From an uncultured Lachnospiraceae bacterium (GTDB lineage: Bacteria; Bacillota; Clostridia; Lachnospirales; Lachnospiraceae): a stretch of DNA of 64,000 nucleotides. Shown one piece after another: positions 51,755 through 60,606 of the stretch. The notes under the pieces were generated by a model. It was not told where the DNA came from. It ran no database searches and saw only the letters and a program-made list of their open reading frames with translations. Where the stretch lies: NCBI GenBank assembly GCA_947176505.1, contig CAMWQW010000016.1, positions 1-64,000 of the forward strand, given 5' to 3'. How positions within the stretch are numbered: the first letter of the stretch is position 1; every line of letters begins with the position of its first letter. The position numbers were made by a program, and so were the translations under genes.

Positions 51755-53257
51755 ATGATGAAGAAGAAATTGAAACATAAGATAGTAGTATACGGTATCA
51801 TGGCGTCGGTGTGTATCGGCGCCATTTTGTATCTGTTGTGGCGCGGCGGAGCCTTCCTGCCACGGTGGATTATATGGGAAACCGGGACGTTTCAGGATGC
51901 ATTAGGGCAGTATGAGACGACACTGGCGCACAAAAGGGTGAGTGTGAGGCAGAATGACGATGTGGTATGGACATCACCTAAAGGTTTGCGGGTACAACAA
52001 GCTTTGTGCTGTGATGTTGATAACGACCGGCAGGACGAGCTGGTACTGCTTTGCTGGAGAATCGGACGGTACGGTAAAAGCAAGCCGTTCTGGGTGGAAG
52101 AGAATGAGCGTAAGTGGTCGCAGCATATCGCGGTATATGAGTATAATGAAGGGAATGTCAGACCGAAATGGATGTCTTCCTACATCGGATTTGAGGTGAA
52201 GGAGATTGCAGGGGGAAGCAGAACAGCATATGTGCGGGCGACAGAGGACAGGACAGCAGCAAAACTTCCGCAGAACAGACTGTTTCTGACGGACAGAGCG
52301 GGGAAGGTGACATGCTGGTTCTGGGATTCGTGGGGATTTACCAAAGAAATGACAGATGTGTCATTTGCTGTGTTTGGAGACAACCTGATTCATGAGCCGA
52401 TTTACCAATATGGTTTGTATCATGAAGATTTTTCTTTTCTGTTTGAACATATAGAAGACGTGATTGAAGAAAGCGATATCACCGTGATTAATCAGGAGAC
52501 GCCGCTCACAGACAATCCGGCTAAGTACAGCGATTATCCTAGATTCGGGACGCCTGTGCAGGTAGGGGAAGCAATTTCAGACGCCGGATTCGATGTGGTC
52601 ACATGTGCGACAAATCATGCCCTTGATCAAGGGGTGGAAGGAATTGATTTTACGAAAAAGTTTTTTGGCGATAAGGGTATTGCCTGCCTCGGCATACAGA
52701 CTGCGGAAGATACGGAATATCAACCATATGACATTACTGTCAGAAATGGCGTCAGATTTGCAATGTTAAACTTTTCATACGGAACGAACGGAATCGCACT
52801 GCCTAAAGAAAATCCCTATGCGGTGCACTTGCTGGAAGACGAGGGGCAAGTCAGGGCAGACATTGAAAAGGCGAAGTCAGACAGCGATTTTGTGATTGTT
52901 TTCGTTCACTGGGGAACGGAGTATGCCAGACAGCCGGACGAGTTTCAGGAGAAATGGACGCAGATTTTCTTTGAAAGCGGGGTGGATGTGGCAATCGGCA
53001 CGCATCCCCACGCGCTCCAGCCGTATGAAATGCTTCAAGGCAGTGACGGACATGAGATGTTAGTCTATTATTCCATCGGAAATTATATTAGTGCACAGTC
53101 CGAGAAATCCTGCGTCAAGGGCGGCATGGCAGAATTTACCGTATCGCTTACCACAGGCGGATACCGGATTACGGAATACGGGCTGAAGCCTCTTGTAATT
53201 ACATGGGAAGCGGATAGGAAATGTACGGTGAACTGGTATATGGAAAAGGTGCAGTGA
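51755..53257 (+). CDS. CapA/PgsA-like protein (PGA_cap metallophosphatase fold)
   Basis: The protein has 500 residues. One N-terminal helix (about 10-28) anchors it; residues 40-190 are a beta-rich domain with repeated strand patterns (possibly a small propeller). Residues 205-450 are the PGA_cap domain: VFGDNLIHEP, NQETPLTDN, CATNHALDQG, FVHWGTEY and GTHPHALQP, with the Asp, Asn and His residues expected for the calcineurin-like metal site. CapA proteins take part in poly-gamma-glutamate synthesis or export, but stand-alone homologues may have other roles. No pgsB or pgsC is present. The ribosome site is weak (GGGA), consistent with coupling to the upstream lipoprotein gene. Confidence 0.88.
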   Translation: MMKKKLKHKIVVYGIMASVCIGAILYLLWRGGAFLPRWIIWETGTFQDALGQYETTLAHKRVSVRQNDDVVWTSPKGLRVQQALCCDVDNDRQDELVLLCWRIGRYGKSKPFWVEENERKWSQHIAVYEYNEGNVRPKWMSSYIGFEVKEIAGGSRTAYVRATEDRTAAKLPQNRLFLTDRAGKVTCWFWDSWGFTKEMTDVSFAVFGDNLIHEPIYQYGLYHEDFSFLFEHIEDVIEESDITVINQETPLTDNPAKYSDYPRFGTPVQVGEAISDAGFDVVTCATNHALDQGVEGIDFTKKFFGDKGIACLGIQTAEDTEYQPYDITVRNGVRFAMLNFSYGTNGIALPKENPYAVHLLEDEGQVRADIEKAKSDSDFVIVFVHWGTEYARQPDEFQEKWTQIFFESGVDVAIGTHPHALQPYEMLQGSDGHEMLVYYSIGNYISAQSEKSCVKGGMAEFTVSLTTGGYRITEYGLKPLVITWEADRKCTVNWYMEKVQ

Positions 53258-53353
53258 GAGGGTGCGTGCATGTATGCAGGAAAGGTGTCTGGTTTAAATA
53301 ACTTGCAAAAAATATAAAAGTATAGTATATATAAATAAACCGTAGTGCAACAG

Positions 53354-53453
53354 AATAACAGGGGCGCTGGACACAAGTCCGGCTGAGATGCAGAGGCGTA
53401 ATGTCGCTTCCGGTCCCTTGAACCTGATCCGGGTAATGCCGGCGTAGGAAGAA
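53354..53453 (+). ncRNA. TPP riboswitch (THI element)
   Basis: The conserved blocks are present in order: GGGGCGC, GGCTGAGATGC, CCCTTGAACCTGATCCGGGT and AATGCCGGCGTAGGAA. The element binds thiamine pyrophosphate. An ACAGTC/GACTGT pairing follows at 53465-53489 and T-rich sequence near 53518, a likely expression platform. It controls thiT, whose start is about 140 nt downstream. Confidence 0.97.
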
Positions 53454-53594
53454 TATTCGACGTAACAGTCTGCCTGTAAGCCGGACTGTAACTATTTGAG
53501 CAACAGAATAGATGTCGTTTTTTTCGTACCGCGTTATGCCTGAATGCACGCGGTATATTTTTTCGCAAATATTTTTTATACGGAGGAGACGACT

Positions 53595-54179
53595 ATGACA
53601 CAAAAAGACAAAATCCGCGCCCTGACAGAGGGTGCAATCATGATTGCTGCGGCGACTGTATTGGGGTATTTTCGAATATTCCGATTTCCCTTCGGAGGTT
53701 CCATTGATTTGGCGTTAGTTCCGATTCTGGTATACTGTCTGCGCTGGGGACCTAAGTGGTCGTTGATGTGCTGTTTTGTCAACGGCGTACTGCAGTATTT
53801 TCTGGGCGGTGGCATTGCGATTTCTTGGCAGTCCATGCTTCTTGATTATGTGGTGGCTTATACGCTCGTATTCTTATGCGGTTTCGGTTCGGGCAAAAAA
53901 CTCGGCTGGCTGTGGGGCACTGTTTTGGGCTCTTTTGGACGATGGATATCATTGACACTGTCCGGCGGGCTGCTCTGGTACATGTATATGCCGGAGACTT
54001 TTTTAGGGATACCGATGGTGAATCCGTGGGTTTATTCGATATTGTTAAATGGCGTGCTTGTATTGGCGGTCATGGCAGTGGATTTGGTGGTACTGGGAAT
54101 TATGCAGAGCGTTCCGGCGCTTCGGCGGCTTGTGCTGTCCGCGCAGACGGAGAGCATAGGGGGTACAGAACAACAGTAA
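53595..54179 (+). CDS. thiT: Thiamine transporter ThiT (ECF S component)
   Basis: The protein has 194 residues with six hydrophobic segments. It is the substrate-binding membrane subunit that works with the shared ECF energising module (EcfA, EcfA', EcfT), encoded elsewhere. The N-terminal LTEGAIMIAAATVLGYFRI, GGSIDLALVPILVYCLRWGP and the SMLLDYVVAYTLVF segment fit the ThiT family. The TPP riboswitch directly upstream supports thiamine as substrate. GGAGG lies before the ATG at 53595. Confidence 0.95.
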   Translation: MTQKDKIRALTEGAIMIAAATVLGYFRIFRFPFGGSIDLALVPILVYCLRWGPKWSLMCCFVNGVLQYFLGGGIAISWQSMLLDYVVAYTLVFLCGFGSGKKLGWLWGTVLGSFGRWISLTLSGGLLWYMYMPETFLGIPMVNPWVYSILLNGVLVLAVMAVDLVVLGIMQSVPALRRLVLSAQTESIGGTEQQ

Positions 54180-54239
54180 TCTTTTTTTGTAAATGACAGG
54201 ACGTACAGCCATATTTGCCAGATAAGCTTTTATGCGCAA

Positions 54240-54392
54240 GAGACGTCATTGGCTACAATCGGTGCGGTGATGGCGTTCTGGCGGGATTCCTTTATCAAAG
54301 AGGGGATTTTAGAAAAATCCAGCATTTTCACCAAGACGATAAAAAGTGCTAGGAACGCTACATATCTTATGATATACTTAGGCTGTTTATGA
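54240..54392 (+). pseudogene. Probable remnant of a phage SPP1-type holin gene
   Basis: An open frame without its own start codon encodes about 50 residues with the pattern SLATIGAVMAFWRDSFIKEG followed by FTKTIKSA and a stop. The AFW-x-x-SF-x-K-(E/A) pattern resembles the end of the SPP1 holin family (AWWKNNSFTKAA, then a lysine-rich tail). The frame continues upstream with no ATG or ribosome site. No other phage gene is near. It could be chance similarity. Confidence 0.3.
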
Positions 54393-54422
54393 TTTATACT
54401 TTAACAGACGGAGGAATGGAAT

Positions 54423-55781
54423 GTGGAAAGAGAAAAACTAGGCTCGCGGATGGGATTTATCTTGTTGTCTGCGGGATGTGCAATCGGGATTGGGAATGTG
54501 TGGAGATTCCCCTATATTACGGGACTGTATGGGGGAGGCGTATTTGTGCTCTTCTATTTGTTCTTTCTCATTACAATGGGAATCCCGGTTATGACCATGG
54601 AGTTTGCTGTTGGGCGCGCCAGCCGGAAAAGTATCATCAAGAGCTATACGGCATTGGAGAAGCCGGGACAGAAGTGGCATTTGCACGGTTATCTTGGTAT
54701 GGCTGGTAACTATTTGCTGATGATGTTTTACACTACCGTAGCAGGCTGGATGCTGTATTATTTCTATCAGATGCTGACAGGCAAATTTGCAGGTAAAGAT
54801 GCTGCGCAGGTGGGTGGTATGTTTCAGGAAATGTTAGAAAGCCCCGGTGTACTTACCACAGTGATGGCTATTATTGTTGTGGGAGGTATCTTAATCTGCT
54901 CTATGGGACTGCAAAAGGGCGTGGAACGGATTACGAAGGTAATGATGAGCCTGTTACTTATCATTATTATTGTTCTGGCAGTGCATAGCCTGACATTGGA
55001 CGGCGGTATAGAGGGATTGAAATTTTACCTGCTCCCGGATTTTGAGAGAATGGCAGAAGTGGGAATTTGGGAAACTATAACAGCTGCTATGAATCAGGCG
55101 TTCTTTACTTTGAGCCTCGGAATCGGCGCTATGGCAATATTTGGCAGTTATATTGATAAGAAACATACACTGCTTGGAGAGTCGGTGAATATCGCCATTT
55201 TGGATACTTTTGTGGCGATTGTATCGGGACTGATTATTTTTCCGAGCTGTTTTGCTTTCGGAATCGATCCGGATATGGGACCGAGCCTGATTTTTATCAC
55301 GCTTCCCAATGTGTTTAACGGCATGGCAGGCGGCAGAATCTGGGGTACATTGTTCTTTGTGTTCATGTCATTTGCGGCATTTTCTACGATTCTTGCAGTG
55401 TTTGAGAATATTATTTCATGCTGTATGGATCTATTTCATTGGAGCAGAAAGAAATCCTGTCTGGTGAACTTGATTGCGCTGCTTGTATTGTCTATGCCTT
55501 GTGTGCTCGGTTATAATCTGTGGTCGGCAGTTCAGCCGCTCGGAGAGGGCAGTACAATCCTTGATTTGGAAGATTTCGCGGTCAGTAATGTGATTCTGCC
55601 CATCGGTTCGTTGTGTTATCTGCTCTTCTGTGTGACGCGATATGGCTGGGGATTCGATAAATACAGGGAAGAAGCCAACATCGGTGAAGGCTTGAAGATA
55701 CCTAAGGGACTTCGCTTTTATATGACATATATTCTTCCGGTACTTTTGCTGTTCCTGATTGTTTTAGGTTGGATTGGGTAA
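54423..55781 (+). CDS. Neurotransmitter:sodium symporter (NSS/SNF) family transporter
   Basis: The protein has 452 residues with 11 to 12 membrane helices. The first helix carries the sodium-binding signature GFILLSAGCAIGIGNVWRFP and is followed by GGGVFVLFYLFF. Helix 6 has QAFFTLSLGIGAMAIFGSYI and helix 8 SFAAFSTILAVFENIISC. Bacterial members take up amino acids or related compounds with Na+. The start is a GTG with GGAGG 9 nt upstream; the ATG two bases earlier is out of frame. Substrate is unknown. No operon partner is obvious. Confidence 0.93.
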   Translation: MEREKLGSRMGFILLSAGCAIGIGNVWRFPYITGLYGGGVFVLFYLFFLITMGIPVMTMEFAVGRASRKSIIKSYTALEKPGQKWHLHGYLGMAGNYLLMMFYTTVAGWMLYYFYQMLTGKFAGKDAAQVGGMFQEMLESPGVLTTVMAIIVVGGILICSMGLQKGVERITKVMMSLLLIIIIVLAVHSLTLDGGIEGLKFYLLPDFERMAEVGIWETITAAMNQAFFTLSLGIGAMAIFGSYIDKKHTLLGESVNIAILDTFVAIVSGLIIFPSCFAFGIDPDMGPSLIFITLPNVFNGMAGGRIWGTLFFVFMSFAAFSTILAVFENIISCCMDLFHWSRKKSCLVNLIALLVLSMPCVLGYNLWSAVQPLGEGSTILDLEDFAVSNVILPIGSLCYLLFCVTRYGWGFDKYREEANIGEGLKIPKGLRFYMTYILPVLLLFLIVLGWIG

Positions 55782-55955
55782 CATTCGATGTATATAATGA
55801 AAGAGTAGAAAAGTCGCTGATTTTACTACAAGGAATGTTTGTTGTGTGGTAGAATATAGATAAATGAAACGGCACAAAAGCATAGAATCATAAAGGCATA
55901 GGAACATAATAGCATAATATGATATCTGCTTTGTGACAGGCAAGGAGGTAGATAT

Positions 55956-56582
55956 ATGGGAAATTATGTGATCGCAATTGCACGCGGATTCGGCAGTGGC
56001 GGTAAAGCGATAGGAGCTCAGCTTGCGAAGGAGCTGGGGATTCCGTGTTACGAACGCCAGTTGATTGATATGGCGTCGGAGTACAGCGGTATCAATAAGC
56101 AGTTGTTTGCAGAGGTAGACGAGAAACTCCGCGGCAGCTATGCTATGAAACATTTGATGAAGATTCCGTACACTTATGTGGTGGAACCCAGCGACAAGGA
56201 GTTTACATCAGACATTAACCTGTTTAACATTCAATCTGAGATTATCAGGGAACTTGCGAAGACGGAGTCGTTTGTGGTAATCGGGAAATGTGCGGATTAT
56301 ATCTTAAGAGATGAACCGAATGTGATCAGTGTCTTCGTTGAGGCACCGGAGAAAGATTGTATAACAACTGTAATGGATAGGATGCAGGTGTCGGAGAGCA
56401 AAGCGAAGGAACTGATACACAAGACGGATAAGTACCGGGCGGATTATTACAAATATTATACAAGAGGAAAGAATTGGAAGGATCCTGTAAATTACGATTT
56501 AACATTGAACAGTTCCAAAGTGGGCTGGGATAATTGTGTGAAGCTGATTAAAGAGTACGTGAATATGAAGATGGGCATGTAG
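55956..56582 (+). CDS. Cytidylate kinase-like family protein
   Basis: The protein has 208 residues. The N-terminus AIARGFGSGGKAIGAQLAKE is the P-loop form of the Cytidylate_kin_2 family (PF13189), in which GSGG replaces the usual GxxGxGK. It has VVIGKCADYIL near 107 and FVEAPEKD near 128, the equivalents of the NMP- and lid-region motifs. These are distinct from Cmk, and the true substrate is not known. AAGGAGG precedes the ATG. It appears monocistronic, with a strong terminator after it. Confidence 0.88.
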   Translation: MGNYVIAIARGFGSGGKAIGAQLAKELGIPCYERQLIDMASEYSGINKQLFAEVDEKLRGSYAMKHLMKIPYTYVVEPSDKEFTSDINLFNIQSEIIRELAKTESFVVIGKCADYILRDEPNVISVFVEAPEKDCITTVMDRMQVSESKAKELIHKTDKYRADYYKYYTRGKNWKDPVNYDLTLNSSKVGWDNCVKLIKEYVNMKMGM

Positions 56583-56631
56583 AATGAGTACAATACATGA
56601 GGCAAATTAATGTCGGATACATGCCGGAAAT

Positions 56632-56661
56632 AATCCCTTGGAATTTTGGTTCCAAGGGATT
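56632..56661 (+). terminator. Rho-independent terminator after the cytidylate kinase-like gene
   Basis: A perfect 12-bp stem AATCCCTTGGAA / TTCCAAGGGATT with a 6-nt loop. The stretch from here to 56873 is AT-rich and probably holds the promoter of the next gene. Confidence 0.9.
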
Positions 56662-56873
56662 TCCAATAACAGAACAAGTGTTACTTAAATGATGATTGTA
56701 CTATCTTTTAGGGGACTGGGAAAGTAGAGCAAAAAATTTTGCAGAATATAATGTTGAAAAAATCTGTGAGAAAAAGAATTACATTTTGTGAAAGATAAGA
56801 ATGATAAATCATGATTTAACATAGATAGATTCAATTGATTAATAGACTTTTAAATAAGGAGGGAGATTGATTC

Positions 56874-57914
56874 ATGGAGGATAAGAGATTTGCGATACTA
56901 ATTGATACGGATAATATATCGTCGAAGTATATTGCCGCTATCATGGATGAGATGACAAAGCACGGTATTGTCACATACAGAAGAGCGTACGGGGATTGGA
57001 CAAGTACACAGGCGAAAGGCTGGAAGACGAAATTGATGGAGAATTCCATTACGCCGATGCAGCAGTTTTCCAATACGGTAGGTAAGAATGCCACAGACTC
57101 TACATTGATTATTGATGCGATGGACATTTTGTACACGGGAAATGTGGATGGATTTTGTATCGTATCCAGTGACGGTGATTTCACGCGCCTTGCCATTCGG
57201 CTGCGGGAATCCGGAATGCTGGTGATTGGTATGGGGGAGGACAAGACGCCGCGTTCATTCAGAACAGCCTGCTCACAGTTTACGGTGTTGGAGAACCTGA
57301 TTGATGAGGATGAAGAGGCAATGCAGGAAGAAGAGGCACAGAGGACGGTCAAGAACGCAGCGCGTGGAGTGAGTAAGGATGCAGCGGGAAAGAATGATAA
57401 GAGTAAAAAGGACGCTGCAAAGAGCGGGGAAGCGGATAAGGAATCCACTTCCATCAGTAAGGAAGTAATCGAGAGTGCCATTATCAATATTATTACGGAA
57501 AATGAGAATAAAGATAAAGAGACGGGACTGGGAGAAATCGGCAGCAGACTGCTGAATAAATACCCTGATTTTGACGTGCGAAATTATGGCTACAGCCTGC
57601 TTTCGCGATTCTTGGAGGAGATTCCGAGTCTGGAGCTGGTGAAAAATAACACCCGTATTAATGTGGAATTGAGAGCGAACAGGGAGTCGGAAGAAGAAAT
57701 TACGGAATATATCAAGTCAGTCGTAAAAGAAAAAGGCAAGAAGGGGATGCGCGTGAATGAGCTGAGTAATATTGTGCATCGCAAATATGTGCGGTTTAAG
57801 CCTAAGAACTACGGCTATTCTCAATTTACCAAGTTCCTGCAGGCGATTTCGGAGCTGGAAATCTACGGGGATATCAATGCGCGCAAAGTGCGGTACTCGG
57901 AAGAAAAACAATAA
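56874..57914 (+). CDS. NYN (PIN-like) nuclease with two OST-HTH/LOTUS domains
   Basis: The protein has 346 residues. The NYN domain (1-145) has the acidic metal-site residues: Asp11 and Asp13 in LIDTDN, Asp81 and Asp84 in IIDAMD, and Asp100 and Asp102 in SSDGDF. A Lys/Ala/Glu-rich linker (about 150-190) leads to two LOTUS domains at about 193-265 and 272-342, which share the NYGYS...FL core (NYGYSLLSRFL and NYGYSQFTKFL). NYN domains are candidate RNases and LOTUS domains bind RNA, including G-quadruplex RNA. The same layout is known from LabA/DUF88 proteins and eukaryotic MARF1. GGAGG precedes the start. The response regulator gene begins 16 nt after its stop. Confidence 0.93.
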   Translation: MEDKRFAILIDTDNISSKYIAAIMDEMTKHGIVTYRRAYGDWTSTQAKGWKTKLMENSITPMQQFSNTVGKNATDSTLIIDAMDILYTGNVDGFCIVSSDGDFTRLAIRLRESGMLVIGMGEDKTPRSFRTACSQFTVLENLIDEDEEAMQEEEAQRTVKNAARGVSKDAAGKNDKSKKDAAKSGEADKESTSISKEVIESAIINIITENENKDKETGLGEIGSRLLNKYPDFDVRNYGYSLLSRFLEEIPSLELVKNNTRINVELRANRESEEEITEYIKSVVKEKGKKGMRVNELSNIVHRKYVRFKPKNYGYSQFTKFLQAISELEIYGDINARKVRYSEEKQ

Positions 57915-57930
57915 TGAGAGGACGATAAAT

Positions 57931-58689
57931 TTGGATGTACAACGCAGAAAGAGCAATATTCTGGTGATAGATGATGACGAGCCCATCGGTAATATGTTGG
58001 AAGAGCTGCTGACAAAGGAAGGTTACGGTGTTATGCGTGCCTATTCCGGAACGGAAGCAGTTCTTTTGATGGAAAATGCGGTCCAAAGCGGCGGACTACC
58101 GGAAAAAGGCAGTCTGCAGGGAAAAGTGGTTCTGCCGGATCTGATTCTGCTTGATTTGATGCTGCCGGGGCTTTCTGGGGAAGAGTTATTACCGAGAATC
58201 AAAGGGATTCCGGTGATCATAGTCAGCGCAAAATGCGATATCGATGAGAAAGTGGAGCTTCTGCTTGGCGGCGCGGCTGACTATATTACGAAGCCCTTTG
58301 AGGGGAAGGAATTATTGGCGCGGGTCGCGGTACAGCTGCGGAAGAAAGAGAAAACGGTCAAGGACCAAGGAACGTTCGGGGCATTTTCGGAGGATACACT
58401 ACAGTTTGACGATATTGTGCTGTCTGTGTCCGCACACATGGTTACGATTGGGGAAGAGACGGTCAGACTGACGAAAACCGAGTTTGCCATCTTGAAAATA
58501 TTGATGCGCAATCCGTCGCAGGTCATCACCAAGTCACTCCTGCTTGAGCGTATCAGTGAGGAGACGCCGGACTGCATGGAAAGCTCATTAAAGGTGCATA
58601 TCAGTAATCTGCGCCGAAAACTGAGGCAGGCTGGCGGAAAGGAATATATTGAAGCAGTCTGGGGCATCGGGTTTAAGCTGCAAGTCTGA
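57931..58689 (+). CDS. OmpR-type response regulator
   Basis: The protein has 252 residues from a TTG start with GAGAGG 9 nt upstream; no ATG fits better. The receiver domain has the acidic pair in ILVIDDDEP, the phospho-acceptor Asp75 in LILLDLMLPG and Lys121 in ITKPFEG. It carries about 15 extra residues between the second helix and third strand (around 50-65). The C-terminal winged helix (about 150-250) ends in VWGIGFKL. The partner kinase is the gene at 60607, separated by the ABC transporter genes. Three 12-bp direct repeats just downstream of this gene are its probable target. Confidence 0.93.
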   Translation: MDVQRRKSNILVIDDDEPIGNMLEELLTKEGYGVMRAYSGTEAVLLMENAVQSGGLPEKGSLQGKVVLPDLILLDLMLPGLSGEELLPRIKGIPVIIVSAKCDIDEKVELLLGGAADYITKPFEGKELLARVAVQLRKKEKTVKDQGTFGAFSEDTLQFDDIVLSVSAHMVTIGEETVRLTKTEFAILKILMRNPSQVITKSLLLERISEETPDCMESSLKVHISNLRRKLRQAGGKEYIEAVWGIGFKLQV

Positions 58690-58709
58690 TTTGTCATAAA
58701 ATTTACTTT

Positions 58710-58757
58710 TTCTTAACTCTTTTCTTAACCGCTTTCTTAACATATGAGGGATAGAAT
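58710..58757 (+). promoter_or_regulatory. Triple 12-bp direct repeat and -10 box of the ABC operon
   Basis: TTCTTAAC occurs at 58710, 58722 and 58734, each exactly 12 nt apart. A -10 box TAGAAT lies at 58752-58757 and there is no good -35 box. The third repeat covers the -35 region. This is the expected layout for activation by an OmpR-type regulator binding head-to-tail on one face of the helix. Confidence 0.75.
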
Positions 58758-58788
58758 GGGGTATCATCAGAAAAGAGGAGGAATGGTT

Positions 58789-59703
58789 ATGGAATATTGT
58801 CTGACGGCAAATGCGCTTTGCAAGCAGTATAAGCATGATACGGCATTAAACAATCTGTCCATGCATGTGCCAAAGGGTTCCATTTACGGATTCGTAGGGA
58901 AGAACGGCGCCGGAAAGACGACCTTGATTCGTCTGGTCTGCGGTCTGCAGAGGCAGACTTCGGGAGAGTATACTTTATACGGCATAAATAGCAGGGACAA
59001 AGCGATTGAAAAAGCCCGTAAGAGAATGGGTGCGATTGTGGAGGCGCCCTCGGTATATCCGGATATGACGGCGGAAGAGAATCTAAAAATACAGTACAAG
59101 GTATTAGGGATGCCGTCTTATGATGGTATTAGTGAACTGCTGAAGCTGGTCGGTCTTGCGGACACAGGAAGGAAGAAGGCGAAAAATTTTTCGCTGGGCA
59201 TGCGTCAAAGACTTGGGATTGCCGTTGCATTGGCGGGTAATCCGGATTTTCTTATACTGGATGAGCCGATTAACGGGCTTGACCCACAGGGAATCATAGA
59301 AATCAGAGAGCTTATTTTAAAGCTGAACAGAGAACGTCAGGTAACGATACTGATTTCCAGTCATATTTTGGATGAACTCTCTAAGCTGGCGACACACTAC
59401 GGTTTTATCGACAAGGGGCATATTGTTCGAGAAATCAGCGCACAGGAGATGGAAGCAGCGTGCAGGAAATGTGTCCGCATTGAGGTGGATCATGCAGGTG
59501 TGCTTGCCCGGGTGCTCCACGAGAGAAAGATAGAGTACCATATGCTTTCGGAAACGGTGGCGGAGATTTTTGCAGGTATGAGCGTGACCGATCTGGTATT
59601 GATGTTGGCGAAAGAACATTGTGAAGTACTCTCCTACAAAGAACAGGACGAGAGTCTGGAAAGCTATTACGTTAAGCTGGTGGGAGGTGGAGTATATGAA
59701 TAG
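58789..59703 (+). CDS. ABC transporter ATP-binding protein (bacitracin/lantibiotic-export type)
   Basis: The protein has 304 residues. Walker A GKNGAGKTT is near 37-45, the signature FSLGMRQR near 135, Walker B FLILDEPINGLD near 154, and the H-loop SSHIL near 190. This is the type paired with ABC-2 permeases in BcrA/LanF-like self-protection and peptide-stress systems. AGGAGG lies 7 nt before the ATG at 58789. The next gene overlaps by 8 nt. Control by the adjacent two-component system suggests response to a cell-envelope signal. Confidence 0.92.
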   Translation: MEYCLTANALCKQYKHDTALNNLSMHVPKGSIYGFVGKNGAGKTTLIRLVCGLQRQTSGEYTLYGINSRDKAIEKARKRMGAIVEAPSVYPDMTAEENLKIQYKVLGMPSYDGISELLKLVGLADTGRKKAKNFSLGMRQRLGIAVALAGNPDFLILDEPINGLDPQGIIEIRELILKLNRERQVTILISSHILDELSKLATHYGFIDKGHIVREISAQEMEAACRKCVRIEVDHAGVLARVLHERKIEYHMLSETVAEIFAGMSVTDLVLMLAKEHCEVLSYKEQDESLESYYVKLVGGGVYE

Positions 59704-60541
59704 GTTACTTGCTGCCAACTTTGCAAGGCTGTGGAGAAGTAAAATATTCTATGGATTAGAACTTTTCATGATCGGTTATTGCATGTTGTTCTACAGAGAC
59801 GCGTATATTACAATCAATGTGAATCATAAGGAGTACTCAAACTGGAACACAGGATTTTTCGGTGGGCTTTTGCCGGGTGGTATTGCACTGGCTGTATTCA
59901 TCTCTTTCTACATCGGAGCGGAGTACAGCAACGGAACCATCAGAAACAAGATAGCGACAGGGCATTCTCGATTCCATATTTACTTGTCGAATCTGTTTGT
60001 CTGCTATGGCGCGGCGGTTATCATGATGATGACTTACTGTGTGACATCTCTGCTGATAGGATTTATCCTGATTGGCAAGGAAGCGATAAGCGGCATTTGG
60101 AAGCCCGCGCAGGGGATTGGTATGATGTTGTGTATCCTGATGGCATATACGGCGATTTTGGTGTTTGTCGCTATGCTGGATATGAATATCGCACGGACGG
60201 GGGTTGTCAGCCTGCTGCTTACCATACTTCTTCTGGCAGCGGGGATTATGGTTATCCAATATCTTGAGATGCCGGAATATATGGTGAGGCTTGAGGAAGT
60301 GCAGGATGAATCCGGAGAAACAAAGACGGTGGAGAGGACTGTGTACAATTCAAAATATCTGTCAGGAGAGAAACGGGAACTCTATGAATGGGCGAAGCTG
60401 ATTTTGCCTTCGGCACAGGTCATGGAGGTTATAAACAGAGATGTAGAGTATTCCGTAAAGCAGCCGATATGTATGTTTGGAGAACTGCTCATATTCACCG
60501 GCGCCGGAATTTGGATTTTCCTCAGAAAGGATATTAAGTGA
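59696..60541 (+). CDS. ABC-2 type transporter permease
   Basis: The protein has 281 residues with six predicted membrane segments and an extracellular loop (about 195-245) rich in Glu and Lys. The start LLAANFARLWRSKIFYGLELF is typical of ABC-2 permeases of the BcrB/LanEG kind. GGGAGGTGG precedes the ATG at 59696, which overlaps the ATPase gene by 8 nt. Only one permease gene is present, so it probably forms a homodimer. Confidence 0.85.
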   Translation: MNRLLAANFARLWRSKIFYGLELFMIGYCMLFYRDAYITINVNHKEYSNWNTGFFGGLLPGGIALAVFISFYIGAEYSNGTIRNKIATGHSRFHIYLSNLFVCYGAAVIMMMTYCVTSLLIGFILIGKEAISGIWKPAQGIGMMLCILMAYTAILVFVAMLDMNIARTGVVSLLLTILLLAAGIMVIQYLEMPEYMVRLEEVQDESGETKTVERTVYNSKYLSGEKRELYEWAKLILPSAQVMEVINRDVEYSVKQPICMFGELLIFTGAGIWIFLRKDIK

Positions 60542-60606
60542 TTCTGCCACCGGGTAATCAGGCTGGTTATAAATATCACACGTTATGAAAATGAGAAGGA
60601 GGAAGG

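Noticed and set aside
54389..54709. Plus-strand frame overlapping the start of the Na+ symporter gene
   Set aside because: The symporter frame has the family signature from its first helix and a placed ribosome site; the other frame has no such support.
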